This document shows positions 11,518-23,040 of a DNA stretch of 64,000 nt, piece by piece. The stretch is taken from assembly GCF_009017415.1 (NCBI RefSeq), contig NC_092405.1, positions 4,712,001 through 4,776,000 of the forward strand, written 5' to 3'. This DNA comes from Aspergillus flavus. Its lineage: Eukaryota; Ascomycota; Eurotiomycetes; Eurotiales; Aspergillaceae. Below the pieces are notes generated by a model, which saw only the letters and a program-made list of their open reading frames with translations, ran no database searches and was not told the DNA's origin. Numbering within the stretch: position 1 is the stretch's first letter; each line of letters begins with the position of its first letter. A program made the translations under genes and the position numbers.

Positions 11518-11858
11518 CAAAACCCGATTGGAGCCCGGACGTAGAGATGTTCCGAACCGAGGCCATAGATGTGGAGTCGTGACCCTCACAAGCCCCCATT
11601 ATACATACAATCTTTGGTTAAAAGCATTCCTGGTTAGAATTATTACTGTGTGCTGTCCCCCCTTATCGGTATGGTGCTATGTAGAGGAGGATTTATATGT
11701 GTTGTGGATCGAGTAGAGTGCAAAGGAGAACCTCTTATGCTGCTCCGTTAAGTTTCTTGGCTTGGGGTAGGTTTGGGGAAGCATAAAGGTCTTTGTTATA
11801 TATCTAGTAGCGCCCTCTGTCTCCTCGTTAGAACCAACTTTGAACACCGTCGATCGCA

Positions 11859-12971
11859 ATGGCCACTCAGGTTCGACTTGCTGCCGCCCATGTCGCCCCC
11901 ATCTTTCTCTCCGCTCATGAAACAACACAAAAAGCAATCCACTTGATCGAACAGGCTGCTAAAAACAAGGCAAACCTTATCGCGTTTCCGGAGTCTTTCA
12001 TATCTGCATTTCCCATCTGGAGTGCCCTGCGCCCGCCGACCGAGAACCATGACCTCTTTCAGCGAATGGTCCGGGAATCCATCCACGCAGACGGGCAGGA
12101 GATACAGGCGGTCCGCGCGACTGCGAGAAAGTGCAACATCATAGTGAGCCTTGGCTTCTCGGAGAAGGCCCGCACAAGCAGTGCAACCTTATTCAACTCG
12201 AATATGATCATTGGAAACCGGGGGGATGTTCTCGTCCATCACCGGAAACTCGTGCCGACGTTCTTCGAGAAACTGACTTGGTCGCCTGGGGATGGCTATG
12301 GACTGCGGGTTGCGGATACAGAGTGTGGGAAGATTGGGGCCCTTATCTGTGGAGAGAACACCAATCCTCTGGCTCGATATGCTCTCATCGCCCAGGGCGA
12401 GCAGATCCATATCTCGACCTGGCCAGCCATATGGCCAACCCGGTTGCCATCGCAGCCTGTGGCGGAAAAACACAATCCACAGTCTGATGCAATGGGAAAA
12501 TCAAATTATGACAATGTAGCGGCGAACAGAATCCGTGCGGCAGCCCATTGCTTCGAAGCGAAATGCTTCGGAGTTCTCTGCGCCGGGATGTTGGGACCCG
12601 ATGCGATTGATATCGTTTCCTCTAGTTCATCCAGTGTTAAACAGTCCATGGAGCAATCCCAACGAGCCGCAACTATGTTCCTCAACCCGACTGGGGCACC
12701 CATACAGGGATTTGTGATAGATGAAGTTACATCGGCTCAGCATTCTGCCGATTTCCTACAAGCTCGGGAAGGCATACTGTACGCCGATGTTGATCTGACC
12801 GACTGTGTTGAGGGTAAGCAATACCACGATATCGCCGGTGGCTACCAGCGGATGGACGTCTTTGATCTCCAAGTAAATCGGACCCGTCAACAACCAGTCA
12901 GATTCACTGACACAGTTGACTTGCAGCCTGACCAGGTCCCGCACAAGGGATCAAAAGGCAGGCGGGACTAG
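11859..12971 (+). CDS. Nitrilase (arylacetonitrilase-like)
   Basis: This is a single exon of 370 residues with the ATG at 11859. The Glu-Lys-Cys triad is readable: FPES (Glu45), HHRKLVPT (Lys130) and ALICGENTNP (Cys164). The second conserved Glu is in PTFFEKLTW (Glu137). The CGEN motif is common among fungal aromatic nitrilases. The family hydrolyses R-CN to R-COOH plus NH3, sometimes releasing some amide, and forms helical oligomers in the cytosol. The Ser/Gln-rich insertion (IVSSSSSSVKQSMEQSQ, about residues 252-268) and the C-terminal tail are normal for fungal members. With the aldoxime dehydratase on the other side of a shared promoter, it would complete an aldoxime to nitrile to acid route. 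Confidence 0.92.
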   Translation: MATQVRLAAAHVAPIFLSAHETTQKAIHLIEQAAKNKANLIAFPESFISAFPIWSALRPPTENHDLFQRMVRESIHADGQEIQAVRATARKCNIIVSLGFSEKARTSSATLFNSNMIIGNRGDVLVHHRKLVPTFFEKLTWSPGDGYGLRVADTECGKIGALICGENTNPLARYALIAQGEQIHISTWPAIWPTRLPSQPVAEKHNPQSDAMGKSNYDNVAANRIRAAAHCFEAKCFGVLCAGMLGPDAIDIVSSSSSSVKQSMEQSQRAATMFLNPTGAPIQGFVIDEVTSAQHSADFLQAREGILYADVDLTDCVEGKQYHDIAGGYQRMDVFDLQVNRTRQQPVRFTDTVDLQPDQVPHKGSKGRRD

Positions 12972-13183
12972 CGGGCGTCGATCAGAATATGTTGTGCCTC
13001 CACTGCCACAGTCTTCATTGATTCGGTAAGACCAGGACCAAATACTACAGAATGATATACTACTGAGGAAGCCCGAAACCCGACCAGAGATTAAGAGGGA
13101 TCTCAACCCACAATATGGATGGTTAGATATGCAAACCAAATTTGTACCTCCTAGTACCCACTGGCACAATGACATTTAATGAT

Positions 13184-14883
13184 CTACATAATGAGCGTGG
13201 GAGTTAGCTGGATCAAATTCGACGTCCAGCGCCCGGAGCCCTGTTGTGCCCAGATCTCCGGTAAGGTCCGGACAGCTGCAACAATATTTTGAAACTTGGT
13301 CTTTGCGAAAACCTGGTTCATGCGTTCTGTGAAGAAGCGCCGGTGTTCTGGGTCAGTAGAATCGGCGGCGGCGATGAAACACACCCAAACAAGGGCATGC
13401 GCGCCTTGCTCATCAGGGTCAACGCGTGACACCAGCTGCTTCAAGCTCTCCAGTCGATCCCATAGGTCGTGGTTGGTAGTGGCTCGGAGGATATAAATTT
13501 GGGAAGCTTCGATAAAGGCCTGTCTGACCACCCAAAGAACCCTATTGTGCCTGGACTCGGGGGGTAGTTCATAGTCGGTCCAATCAAGGTAGTGGCTAGG
13601 GTGAAAGCCTAGGGCATTCATGCCTTGGGTTTCATTAAGCAACGGCTGTCCGAGAAATTGAAACCTGTACTCATCATTAGCGTCAACTCAAGGAATACAG
13701 GGCATTGCTGACTCACATGTGGGTTTGTTGTACAAGAAAGCGATAGGCGGGCGTCTCCTCCATTTGACAGAGGCTCGGCATCAGGGAGAGTAGTGTGCGC
13801 AGTAAATGAGAGTACTCGGGACTGCCTGTGATGGTTTCACCCACGAGTAGAACAATCAGGGTTGCCCACGTGCGAAGATTAACGATGCTGTCCGAGGATG
13901 CCTGTAAAGAATCGCGCCGAAGCCGGGAGATGATCGCTGCACGGCCAATTTCTGCTATGCCCTGAAAACCTGGATGTCGTAGAGCCAGATGCTGAGCCGC
14001 CACAGCTCGAATCGCCCCACGCAGGACTTCATCCTCGCATGCTAGAGGTAGGAAAATATCTCGGTAGCCATTGGAAACATTATCGAAGATGACCATGACT
14101 GGGGCTACTTGGCTGGCGACTAGCATGTATTAGCCACTTAGAGGTAGGACCCGGGAGAGGTGTAACTTACAATGCGAGAGGTACATTCGGTCTTCAGGAC
14201 CCAATGAAGGAATCCATGGAATTATAGTGCTGCACAAGTCCGGAGCTCGCGACGACCAGTAATCACAACCCTTTCCTCCATCATTGTTGTACGAACCGGA
14301 GCATTCTTGCCATTCCACCTGGTCCTGCTGGGTTGTGGTGCCCTCGAAGTACCTGACTGACCCAACACGAGGTTTCTCACCTAGTGCATCTGGTGCTATT
14401 AAGGTTTCACTGGCACGAGGAACTGCGGATTTGCTTTGAGACTCAGAATCAAGCCAAGCCTGGCGATCCTTCACTTCTTGTACGGTCGGATATGTGCTAG
14501 CCTTTGTGGCTGCCGTTCTAGGTTTGCGCTTGTTACGATTTGGACCGTCGTCCTTCCATCGGATCTTCTGAGGCGTTGGAGCACCCGTGGGTGACTGATT
14601 ATTGCAATGCGATTGAGGTGGCACTGTGGCCGGAATGGCACATCCTTTCAATTTCCCGCGCGTGGCTATGCCTGTGGAAAAGCGAAACCGACCGAGACCT
14701 GAGCATTCAATACCTTTTTTCTGGCACTTATAGCAGGTAGGATGGGCGCCGTCGCAGACAATCCGTCGCTTAGTACACTGAAAACACCCTGCAAGAGCAC
14801 GTTAGCCGGTTGACTTTGAAGCCTCCCGAAAGGACTACGTTATCTGAAAGCGCACCTCGATTCTTAACACTTCTGGAGCTCAT
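13184..14883 (-). CDS. Zn2Cys6 transcription factor next to the nitrilase
   Basis: Four exons (14883-14856, 14788-14171, 14119-13717, 13664-13184) give 509 residues. A tiny first exon encodes MSSRSVKNR, and the splice leads straight into the Zn2Cys6 cluster CFQCTKRRIVC...CYKCQKKGIEC (residues about 11-37). A basic, low-complexity linker and a Fungal_trans_2-like helical domain follow (EDRMYLSHF, ASQVAPVMVIFDN, LRGAIRAVAAQHLALRHP). Introns are phase-consistent; the first has a GTGCGC donor. It is convergent with the nitrilase, with 212 bp between the two stops. By position it is the best candidate for the pathway-specific activator of the aldoxime dehydratase and nitrilase genes. Confidence 0.88.
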
Positions 14884-15466
14884 TTAGTCTGGGGTCACAG
14901 ACTGGTATAGAACAAAAGGGCATTGTAGGAACGCTTGAATGAATGTTGCTGAATTGATTGCCGGTGGAGGTGTTTTTGCGGGGAAGTCCGACTTTTGTCT
15001 TGTTTGCCGTTAGTTGGAAGCTTATCTTATCAGCCCGGATCAAGGATGCTCCTATATCATCCATGTACGAGTATTTCGGGGAGTTCCAGACTCAGGTGGC
15101 TCGGAAGATGGTTCCTCCGGCCGCTAAGCGGTCCCATAATAGTTTAGGCCTAGCTAGTTTTAGATGGCCATAAGTTCCACAAGGAGCGACTATTCGACCG
15201 TTGAGATATTATACAAAAAGATCATCTGCGTTCTTTTACAAACACTATTAGCCAGTCTAATGGCAGGAGAACGCGCATTTTTCACGCTAACTGACCAGTA
15301 CCTATCCTTTGTTTCTCGGAAGTGTGAAGCATCTTTGATTATCGGAAACCCTGCAGTCTCATCCCAGACCAGACCCAGAGGCTGACGCAGGGGGTGAGTT
15401 TATATATCTATATCCCGGCTCTTTTCACTTTCCTCCCAGACCGTCACCATCATTTCATCTTCGCCC
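14884..15466. other. Intergenic, no gene seen
   Basis: This is the 5' flank of the regulator starting at 14883 and the 3' flank of the FAD oxidase ending at 15467. Short open frames here have no coding character, and I see no repeat or RNA gene. Confidence 0.5.
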
Positions 15467-17175
15467 TCAAGCGTCTGCGAGGGAAGCATAAAATCCAAAC
15501 TTGTTGTAAGGATCAAACTTTGTCTTGATGGCCTGGAGCTTCTCGAGGCGGTCAACGTCACGGCCGTACACCTGCGGAAGCTGCTCGCCGCCCATGGCGT
15601 AGTTGACATAAGAGTGGGCAATGTCACCGTTGCGGCTGGCAATTTGGAGCCTTTCTCCGAAGTCGCGGGCAACAGCGAGCTCAGTCGGGTCATCACCGGA
15701 CCAGAACAGGAAGGCAGCCAACATGTTGTGCCTGTTGCGCTCCTCCGGTGGAACAGCGTTGAAGCCATCGGGGAAGTCACGGACGCCCTTGCGGCCATAC
15801 GATTCGAAGATGAAGGTGGAGGTGTTGTAGGTTTCAATGGCGACAAGGTCAGCGAAGATGTTGTAGCTTTCGCGCATGGACGCGGGGTCCCAGCGGACGA
15901 TGGAGTTGGAGTAGCCGGCCCAGTTCTGACTCGGGACACAGACCCGGTCGTCACGGCCGAAGTTGGTGACGTCGAAGAGTTCGTTCCAGTAGATATCGGT
16001 AATGGTCTCCTCGTGAATGGGGCCGATGGCACGGTAGGCCTGAATGTACTGGGGAGCGGCAGTATCGTAACCCTGGTAGATGAGCTCCATGACTAGAACA
16101 GGCTAGAGCATTGTTAGCAAGTGCTGCTAGATGTGATCTGCGGCAACAAAGACGAGGCTAGTTATTCACCTTTTCAGCGTTGATCTCGGGCAAGTTGCGG
16201 TAGTAACCGTTCAGGACAACCAGGCCTGGATCGGCAATAGTGTCCTCGAGCTCGTTCCAGGCTTCGAAGTACTCTTCAATCCTATCGGCCTCATAGACGA
16301 GGGTCATAAAGGTCCATGGATCCGGATGGATGTCGTAAACCTTGACCTCGAATTCAAGGACAATACCCAGGTTGTGACCAGCACCACGAAGGCCCCAGAA
16401 GAGATCTTCGTTTTCAGTGGCCGAGGCAGTGACAACAGTACCGTTGTGGAGAGCGACCTTGGCCGAGACCAAGCTATCGGCAGCGAAACCGTGGTCACCC
16501 TGAAGCACGCTGTGGCCACCACCCAGGAGAGGACCCAGGATGGAGACGCACTCGCAGAGACCGTGGACTAGAGAAAGCATGCTTGTCAGTTGATCATGCT
16601 TGGCCTGCTTGTGCGGGATTCATGTGAGAGGGCTTGAGAGATTACCAGCTTGTTTTCCATACGGATACAGAGCCTGGACGACTTCGTATTGGAGGACACC
16701 GCCGCCGGCGTATGCGGTGTCATTGTTGGGACCGAGACCGACGTGGTTGAGGCCACGCATGCGGATCTGAATTCCATCCTGGATCTTGCTGATATCGTCG
16801 GTCCAGCCGTGGGTACCGGTGACGGCCAGGAACGGGAGTCCGATCTCGTTCGCGACTTTGATCTGTAAAAGAGTCAGATAATGTTCTTTTCATGTTGAAC
16901 AGCTCGTCCTGTACCGTATTCACAACATCGTCTTCGGCAGCTACGTCGACAACGGCGAGATAGCCCGGGTTGACGCGGGGAGCAGCAGCACGATGGGTAA
17001 CATCATACCATTTCTCGGAGTCGGGAAAGACAATCGTGGCGTTTTCGGAGAGCAGAGGCGTGAGAAGCTCCTTGATCTGTGCCAACTTGGCCTCGGGAGT
17101 GCCGTTGGACGGGACTGTGGCCTGGACGGCAAAGCCGAAGAAGCCAGCTGCCAGGATGTTCAAGAGCTTCTTCAT
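15467..17175 (-). CDS. Secreted FAD-linked oxidase (BBE-like)
   Basis: Four exons (17175-16915, 16862-16646, 16567-16170, 16102-15467) give 503 residues. The N-terminus is a signal peptide (MKKLLNILAAGFFGFAVQA). The PCMH-type FAD domain follows, with a VTGTHGWTDD segment (His, candidate 8-alpha attachment site), then CECVSILGPLLGGGHS, where Cys is at the usual 6-S-cysteinyl position, and DGTVVTAS-like strand elements. The C-terminal BBE motif is YDPYNKFGF. The family performs secreted, O2-coupled two-electron oxidations of sugars, alcohols or alkaloid-like substrates; the substrate here is unknown. All splice sites are canonical and in phase. Confidence 0.88.
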
Positions 17176-18385
17176 CTTGAATGACTGTACCTGATATTGC
17201 TCAGGCTGATCAGGTCAAAAAGCGCTGTTGGACGGAAAGGAGGACTGCGCTTCTAGGAGAGCAGAAGGGCGAGATGAGACTGGCGGAACAATCTATCATT
17301 TATATATTTTGAAAGCTGTGGCCGAACATCACCAGCTGTCTTTGACAAACCCAGCTCTTGTTGGCATAGCTTAGAAAGCTCATCAGTCCGGTCCAATGAA
17401 ACTCTCGTGCTGCTATGTCTGGATGAAAAGCATTCACCGATACGACAGTCCAGCATTCGTCCGCGACAAATTCTACGTCGCTTCGAGTTGCGATTTCTTC
17501 GCAGACTATATTGTTACCAGCATCGTGAACAACACTCAACGGAGAGCACGCATGACCCTGCCTTACATTAGCCCTCTCGAGCTTCTTGCAATTCAGAATG
17601 TGCTCGAACCCATGCGTGACGGTTTGGCGGCGTCGGCGCCATCTATGGCGAGCCCCTGGTGATCGCTAAGACGCTGCAGCTGTTCTCAGCGGGGCCGGCG
17701 CTTGCACTTGCTGTGGGGATTAAATCTGCTTGGCGGGCAGCAAAACGGAAGCGCTGCGTCCTATCCTGAATTTGGCTTAACTCGTGTGAATGTACTTGCC
17801 TTGAATCAACCCTTGGTCCACTGGGTTCGAGTACTGTACAAACAAAATCAAGTACGGAGTATCTTCATCCTTTTTACTAGGGTCGGGCAACGCTTGAGCC
17901 ACTGTGAACGAAGCTGTTCAACGTACTGCGCTATAGACAAGCTCTCCGCCTAACGGATTGGTAAGCGGTCGGCCGCGATGTGGGTGCGCAATTTTTATCA
18001 ACGAATTGGTGCAAACCCGTCAAGCTCCACCGCCAATAAATGTGGGACCTCAACGATTGAAGGAAACTCCAGGCGCGGCTGGTGTTGTCTCGGACATCTG
18101 CAAGTGCCAACGTCATACGGAGTACATTCAAGCCAAATGCGTGCGTTAAACACTCCATCCTTCGCAGCAATTCTCAGTCAAATTTAGTGTTCACTGCATT
18201 GGAGTGATGACGATATCAAGGTCGATTACAAATCTCACCGTGGGTAAACGATCCTTATAGATAGAGGCACGGAAACCCCCGCTAAGTTGGACACACATAA
18301 AACCTGCAGCTGCTGAGAAAGGAGAGACGATTCACCTTCAGAAGCAAGACGTCCGTCGACAAGAATAGTACCCAGAACATCGAAA
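17176..18385. other. Intergenic, divergent promoter region
   Basis: This 1.2 kb stretch separates two divergently transcribed genes, the FAD oxidase and the MDR reductase. Short frames are present, but none has codon or motif support. It is best read as the two promoters, and I see no repeat. Confidence 0.5.
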
Positions 18386-19644
18386 ATGGCTCCTACCACC
18401 GCTACAGCCCTCGTCACCAAAGGCGGCAAGCTGTCCAAGGAAACCATTCCTGTGCCGACTCCAGGCGAACATCAGGTGCTGGTGAAGATTTCCTATGTCG
18501 CCCAGAACCCTACCGACGGTAAGTCATGGTTCCAGCCCCTCTCATCCTGTGATCGTTGAAGCTAAGCCTCTGTCTAGTCCAATCACTCGACGCCAATGCC
18601 TTCGGTGATGATGCGGTTCTCGGTTGTGACTTTGTCGGTACTGTCGAGAAGACGGGCGACAAAGTGAGCAGGATCAAGACTGGCACCGTGATTGCTGGTC
18701 TAATTTGGGGAGGTTGGTTACCGTCTCGAATATCCTCATTCTACTTATTATCTAAAGTTTTGTTTGAACAGGCGAGATCAAGGGGTTGGGTGGCTACAGC
18801 GAGTACACCCTCGCAGATGAGCGCATTTGTTTCCCGCTGCCCGAAGGTGTCACTCCCGAGCAGGCCTCCACAGTGCCCCTCGCCGCGTGCACAGCACTGA
18901 TCGCTCTCTTCTCCAAGGACTGTCTCAACATCCCTCAGAACTCTGGAGAGACTGTTCTCATTTGGGGCGGCAGCTGTGAGTCGAATTGATGACATGTGGC
19001 GTATCAATAACATTGGGAACTCACGCATTGCAGCAAGCGTCGGACTTTACGCCATCCAGATCGCCAAGTACTACGGCCTCAACGTTGTGACGACTTGCAG
19101 TCCCCGGCACCACGATCTTGTCAAGTCCCTTGGTGCTAGTCACGCTTTTGACTACCGCGATGCTAAGGTGGTGGAGATCATCAAGGCCGCTACGAACTTC
19201 GGCCTCAGGTACGTCTTCGACACCATCGGCAACGACTCGTCCTCGGTCACTGCATCGCACGCAGTCTCCGAACAGGGTGGCGGCCTGTGCACTGTTCGTC
19301 CGGGCAAGGCTTTCACCGAGAACGTGACCAAGCAGACTAAGGTGACGGATGTGCTTGTCTGGACGGCGTTCTTGAAGGAGCATAAATACGGGGAGTTCTA
19401 CTGGCCTGTAAGTCATCGTGGAGATTGAACATCTAAAGTTGTTTATTAATCAGATTCGCAGCCGCACAAGGAGGACCACGAACTTTCAGCCCACTTCTTC
19501 GAGGAACTGCCCAAGTTGCTCTCTTCTAGAGTCATCACACCGAATACTCCGAAGCTCCTCGAGGGACTCGACTCTGTGCCAAAGGGATTCCAGGAATACC
19601 GTGACGGAGTGATCTCCAACTACAAGATAGTGTACAAGGTGTAA
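18386..19644 (+). CDS. MDR-family dehydrogenase / enoyl reductase-like protein
   Basis: Five exons (18386-18518, 18578-18712, 18772-18975, 19034-19407, 19462-19644) give 342 residues. The N-terminal GroES-like domain has PTPGEHQVLVKISYVAQNPTD and the GCDFVGTVEKTG segment. The Rossmann domain carries WGGSSSVGLYAIQIAK, and the C-terminus ends in EYRDGVISNYKIVYKV. It lacks the Cys/His set of the structural-zinc ADHs. It therefore belongs with the zinc-free NADPH quinone/enoyl reductases and the trans-acting enoyl reductases that partner polyketide synthases (LovC-like). No PKS is visible in the window, so a stand-alone reductase is as likely. Confidence 0.87.
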
Positions 19645-20164
19645 GAGCATGAGATGAATCGTAAACAAGTTGCGTCACTGTTTCGTATGATGCTCCTGCT
19701 AATGCTCCTTCACGTGCCGTTGCCAAATCGCTAGGTTAGATATAACTCTGATTTGTTATTCTGGAAGGCGAACTACGATGAAAATATAGTGGGCTCCTTG
19801 ATACACCCAACACTAATCATGTAATACTTTTTGTTCCTTCGCTTCTATAGCATGACTTAGACTATTTAGTATTCAGCATATTGGTAGGGTCATTTTGTGG
19901 TGCTTTTAAACAGGAGGACAGGAAGTTTACAGAAATATTGTCAGGTGAGTATTTTGTAACTTGAGCCTACAGCAATTCAGATTTGCTGACATCAATGTGT
20001 GATAGACGACGAGGATAAGCGCTTCTATGATTCGACTAGGTGTATTATTCTGTCAGCAGTAATGCATAGTCCCCTGGACAGTGCTGTATATCAAACGCTA
20101 GTTAGGACGAGGCACTGTGAGGTAGGAATGAACTACTAGCGTTACTCGCACTAAGTAAAGTAGA
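19645..20164. other. Intergenic, convergent 3' flanks
   Basis: This AT-rich spacer lies between the reductase and the converging regulator at 20165-22639. I see no gene or repeat in it. Confidence 0.5.
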
Positions 20165-22639
20165 CTATTCACACAAAGGGAGGCGAGAGTACAGGTCAAG
20201 GAATGACAGGTCTTGACCGATAAAGTCGTCTTGACTGAAGTGCATAAGGAGATCGTCCGAAGCCTGTCCGATATTTCGCATGATACAGTCGGTATTCCAG
20301 AAATCTAAAGAGACAGAGGACCTGACTCTAACGTGGTCTCCTACAGACAGGTTAATGACTGTGTCCAACCTTTAAAAGAGGATATGTTCCAGCGGAGGGA
20401 AGGATACCGAGTGTATCAAATACGGTGAGTAGTCTCTCGATGCAACAGCCGGCTTTCTGAGTGATCAGGCTGTTTTTGCCAATATGCTTCATGATGCGCA
20501 GAGCATCTTCTATCTCCTGCCGGATTTCAGCAACCGAAGCAGTATCGAAGACCTCGGGTTCGTGCTTTTTCACAATAAGCATTGCAAAGTAATGTAAGGT
20601 CACCGTCAACACTAAGCTACTCGTAAGCCCGGGACAATTTAACAGTTGGAGATCCTGCCATACTTGTATAATTGCAGGTATACCATGCCGCGAACGTGTT
20701 GACGGATGTCTCGTGAGCCGTACTAAGGGAACTGATTATCCTGAAGATTTTGCGCACCGCGTCCCAGTCATTCTGTAATACTTGAGGCAGCCTTTCCTTC
20801 AAACGGTCGACTATTTGTGGTTCACTTGAACTATCTCTGAGTAAAACCAGAAAGTGGGCAATTAAGGGGAAGTTGACAATCATGCGCAGTCGGTAGTAGT
20901 GTATCGATAGCAATATGCGCACAGCTGTATGACAGTCCATCGGTACTGGGAAGCCAGCTAGCTCGGACGCCAATACGAGGCCTCCTATCGTGGATAGATT
21001 TTGGGACCACTGCTCATTCTTCCAGCATAGGTCCGTCCACCGGGTGACAAGGGCATGAGTCTTATCGTTCGTTGGCACTTCAATGTTTCCATTGTATAGG
21101 GACCCTGTGGCATGCTCGATGATAGTATGCGACCGTCTAACGTACCATAAGCCACGATGATGAGATCAGTGGGATCCGAAGCTAATAGGTCTTACGCAAG
21201 GTGACCCATGTATTGGTCACTAATCGGGGAATTAACCCCAGGGAGCGCTTGACTGCTGATCGTAAGGCATTGAGGAATCATATATGGCCGGCCTTGGGTC
21301 AAACCCATAATCCTGCTTCTAATGTTAGTTTGACGAGGGTTCAGCGGGTGGCTCAATACTTTCCTGTCATTCTTGACCACTCCGTCCCATAGACGAAGTC
21401 GAAGTCTAGTCTCATCCGAGTCGCTAGAGGTATCTGTCGCCTGGTGATGCAGCCCAACGTGGAACGCCGCCTTCACACATAATGCATGAGATGTATAACT
21501 GGATATCGAGCGCTGGTGGTTTTGCTTATACTCAACTACCAATAAGAGTGACTGGACTAACAGATTGTGTTAATGAGATCTTATCAGTTAAAAGCCGTAA
21601 TGGAGATGTCTCACCTAGCTCATAGCTAGGACGCTCTAGCGTCCTGGAGTCTAGTAACGCAACAGCCTTTTTATAGAATGTCTCTCGTTGTAGAGAGCCT
21701 AATGAGGCTGCTGCAAGAGCCCAAACAATATTGCACAATGCTAGCAAAACCCTCCGAAATTTCGGTGGGCGTTGCTGTACAGCGTTGTAGTATCCCTCGA
21801 GTAAAATTGCTTTATCGATGTACGGGAGGACAATGTTCGTAGTGGAAAAGTACCTCTCGAAAAGAACCAGTGCTTCTTCCTTTGGTGGTAGAGATGTTTC
21901 ATGAAGGGTTTGGGAAACACCTGCCTCCGCCCGAGTACATGTACCTGTTTGGGACGCCTGGTTGTGACGCTGCGCGCAGTGATAACATGAACTCAGGTTC
22001 TTAACAACCCCGGACACTGGTAGATAGAGCATTGTCGTTTCCGCAAAGACGCTAGAGAGAAGGCGAAACATGCCATAATTGGAGCTGGGGCCTAGGATCT
22101 TAATTCGTGTGCTTCCTCAACCCAAATCCACAAACATACCGAAATATCCCACGACATTATCAGTTTCTTCGGTTAATGCATTTGTTGAGAGTACATCAAC
22201 CGGTGCACCGTCCTCCACAGTTGTTCGATCGTTACAATGCACCACTTCCTGCTGTCTCTCTTGGTCCGTAAGTGCCATTCCAACTGCAGCTGTGCGTGAC
22301 TCGGTGACCGCTCGCAACTGCTCTTCAAGTTTCTCTATCTTCTTTAGTAAGTCACCTCGCTCGCTGTATATTCGTTAGGGTGTCCGTGCATATCAGGATC
22401 CAGAAATGGAGGCCCACCGTCCCAGCTTAGCCGTACGACTGCCTTTATGAATCGGTCTATATGAGCACTCCAAACGTCGGCTTTGACATCGGGAGCAGCT
22501 TGGCCGGGTGCCTTCACACTGCTTAACGTCAGATCTTTGCGATCCAGATTCTTCGAGTCAAGCTACTTACCTTTAGTTTACGGCGACGACACTCGACGCA
22601 GGCAAGCTCTGTTCGACGCATCCCACGCATCTTTCCCAT
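20165..22639 (-). pseudogene. Zn2Cys6 regulator, possibly damaged
   Basis: Five 5' exons can be joined cleanly (22639-22571, 22518-22418, 22363-22140, 22091-21615, then from 21556). They give a full Zn2Cys6 cluster (CVECRRRKLKC, CSRCQSRRLEC), a leucine-zipper-like coiled coil (LLKKIEKLEEQL) and the start of the middle homology region (VQSLLLLVVEYKQ, GLHHQATD). Around 21340-21370 about 16 residues of unexpected sequence separate NDRKV from GLTQGRPYMIP, and no intron restores the expected spacing. Near 20368 the frame that gives LPSAGTYPLLK must slip by one base to reach the C-terminal DFWNTDCIMRNIGQ segment. An exon in 21190-21080 is also unresolved. Either my splicing is wrong or the gene is decaying. 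As a regulator it would sit at the head of the P450-permease-amine oxidase group. Confidence 0.55.
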
Positions 22640-23040
22640 ATCTCAAGCGTTCCTAAACAGTAACAATCAACGTCCAGGTTTTGTGTCTTCCCCACAGCGA
22701 TCATCCCCAGGTCACGGGAGGCTCCCCACGCAACTTGACCAATCGGATCACTGCTTCCCGCTGATTTCTATCCGAGGGTATCAAACCCTTACCGTAGGAG
22801 GAGTGCAGCTGCATCCGTACTATCCAAGTGGTTTGTAGCTCTGGAATATGGGTCCCTCAATCTGCGGGCATGATGCAGTTGTTGCGGGGTGAATCCTACT
22901 GTACTCACCGTAAAAGCTCGGCTATCATCTCGTACCTACCCGAGGAGGCCCTAAGTTGAACATATATAGTAGTACACATCTTGACTTACACATGGGGTAA
23001 GACTCCAAGTACTACTAGGAATCACATACGGCAAGTCACA
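22640..23040. other. Divergent promoter between regulator and P450
   Basis: This 401 bp spacer separates two divergently transcribed genes. An AT-rich block, CATATATAGTAG (about 22959-22971), lies about 70-80 bp before the P450 ATG and could serve as its TATA element. No gene is seen. Confidence 0.4.

Noticed and set aside
15400..16096. Long plus- and minus-strand alternative frames
   Set aside because: Both overlap exon 4 of the FAD oxidase in other frames and have biased Ser/Thr/Pro or Gly/Val content. They are shadows of a GC3-rich exon.
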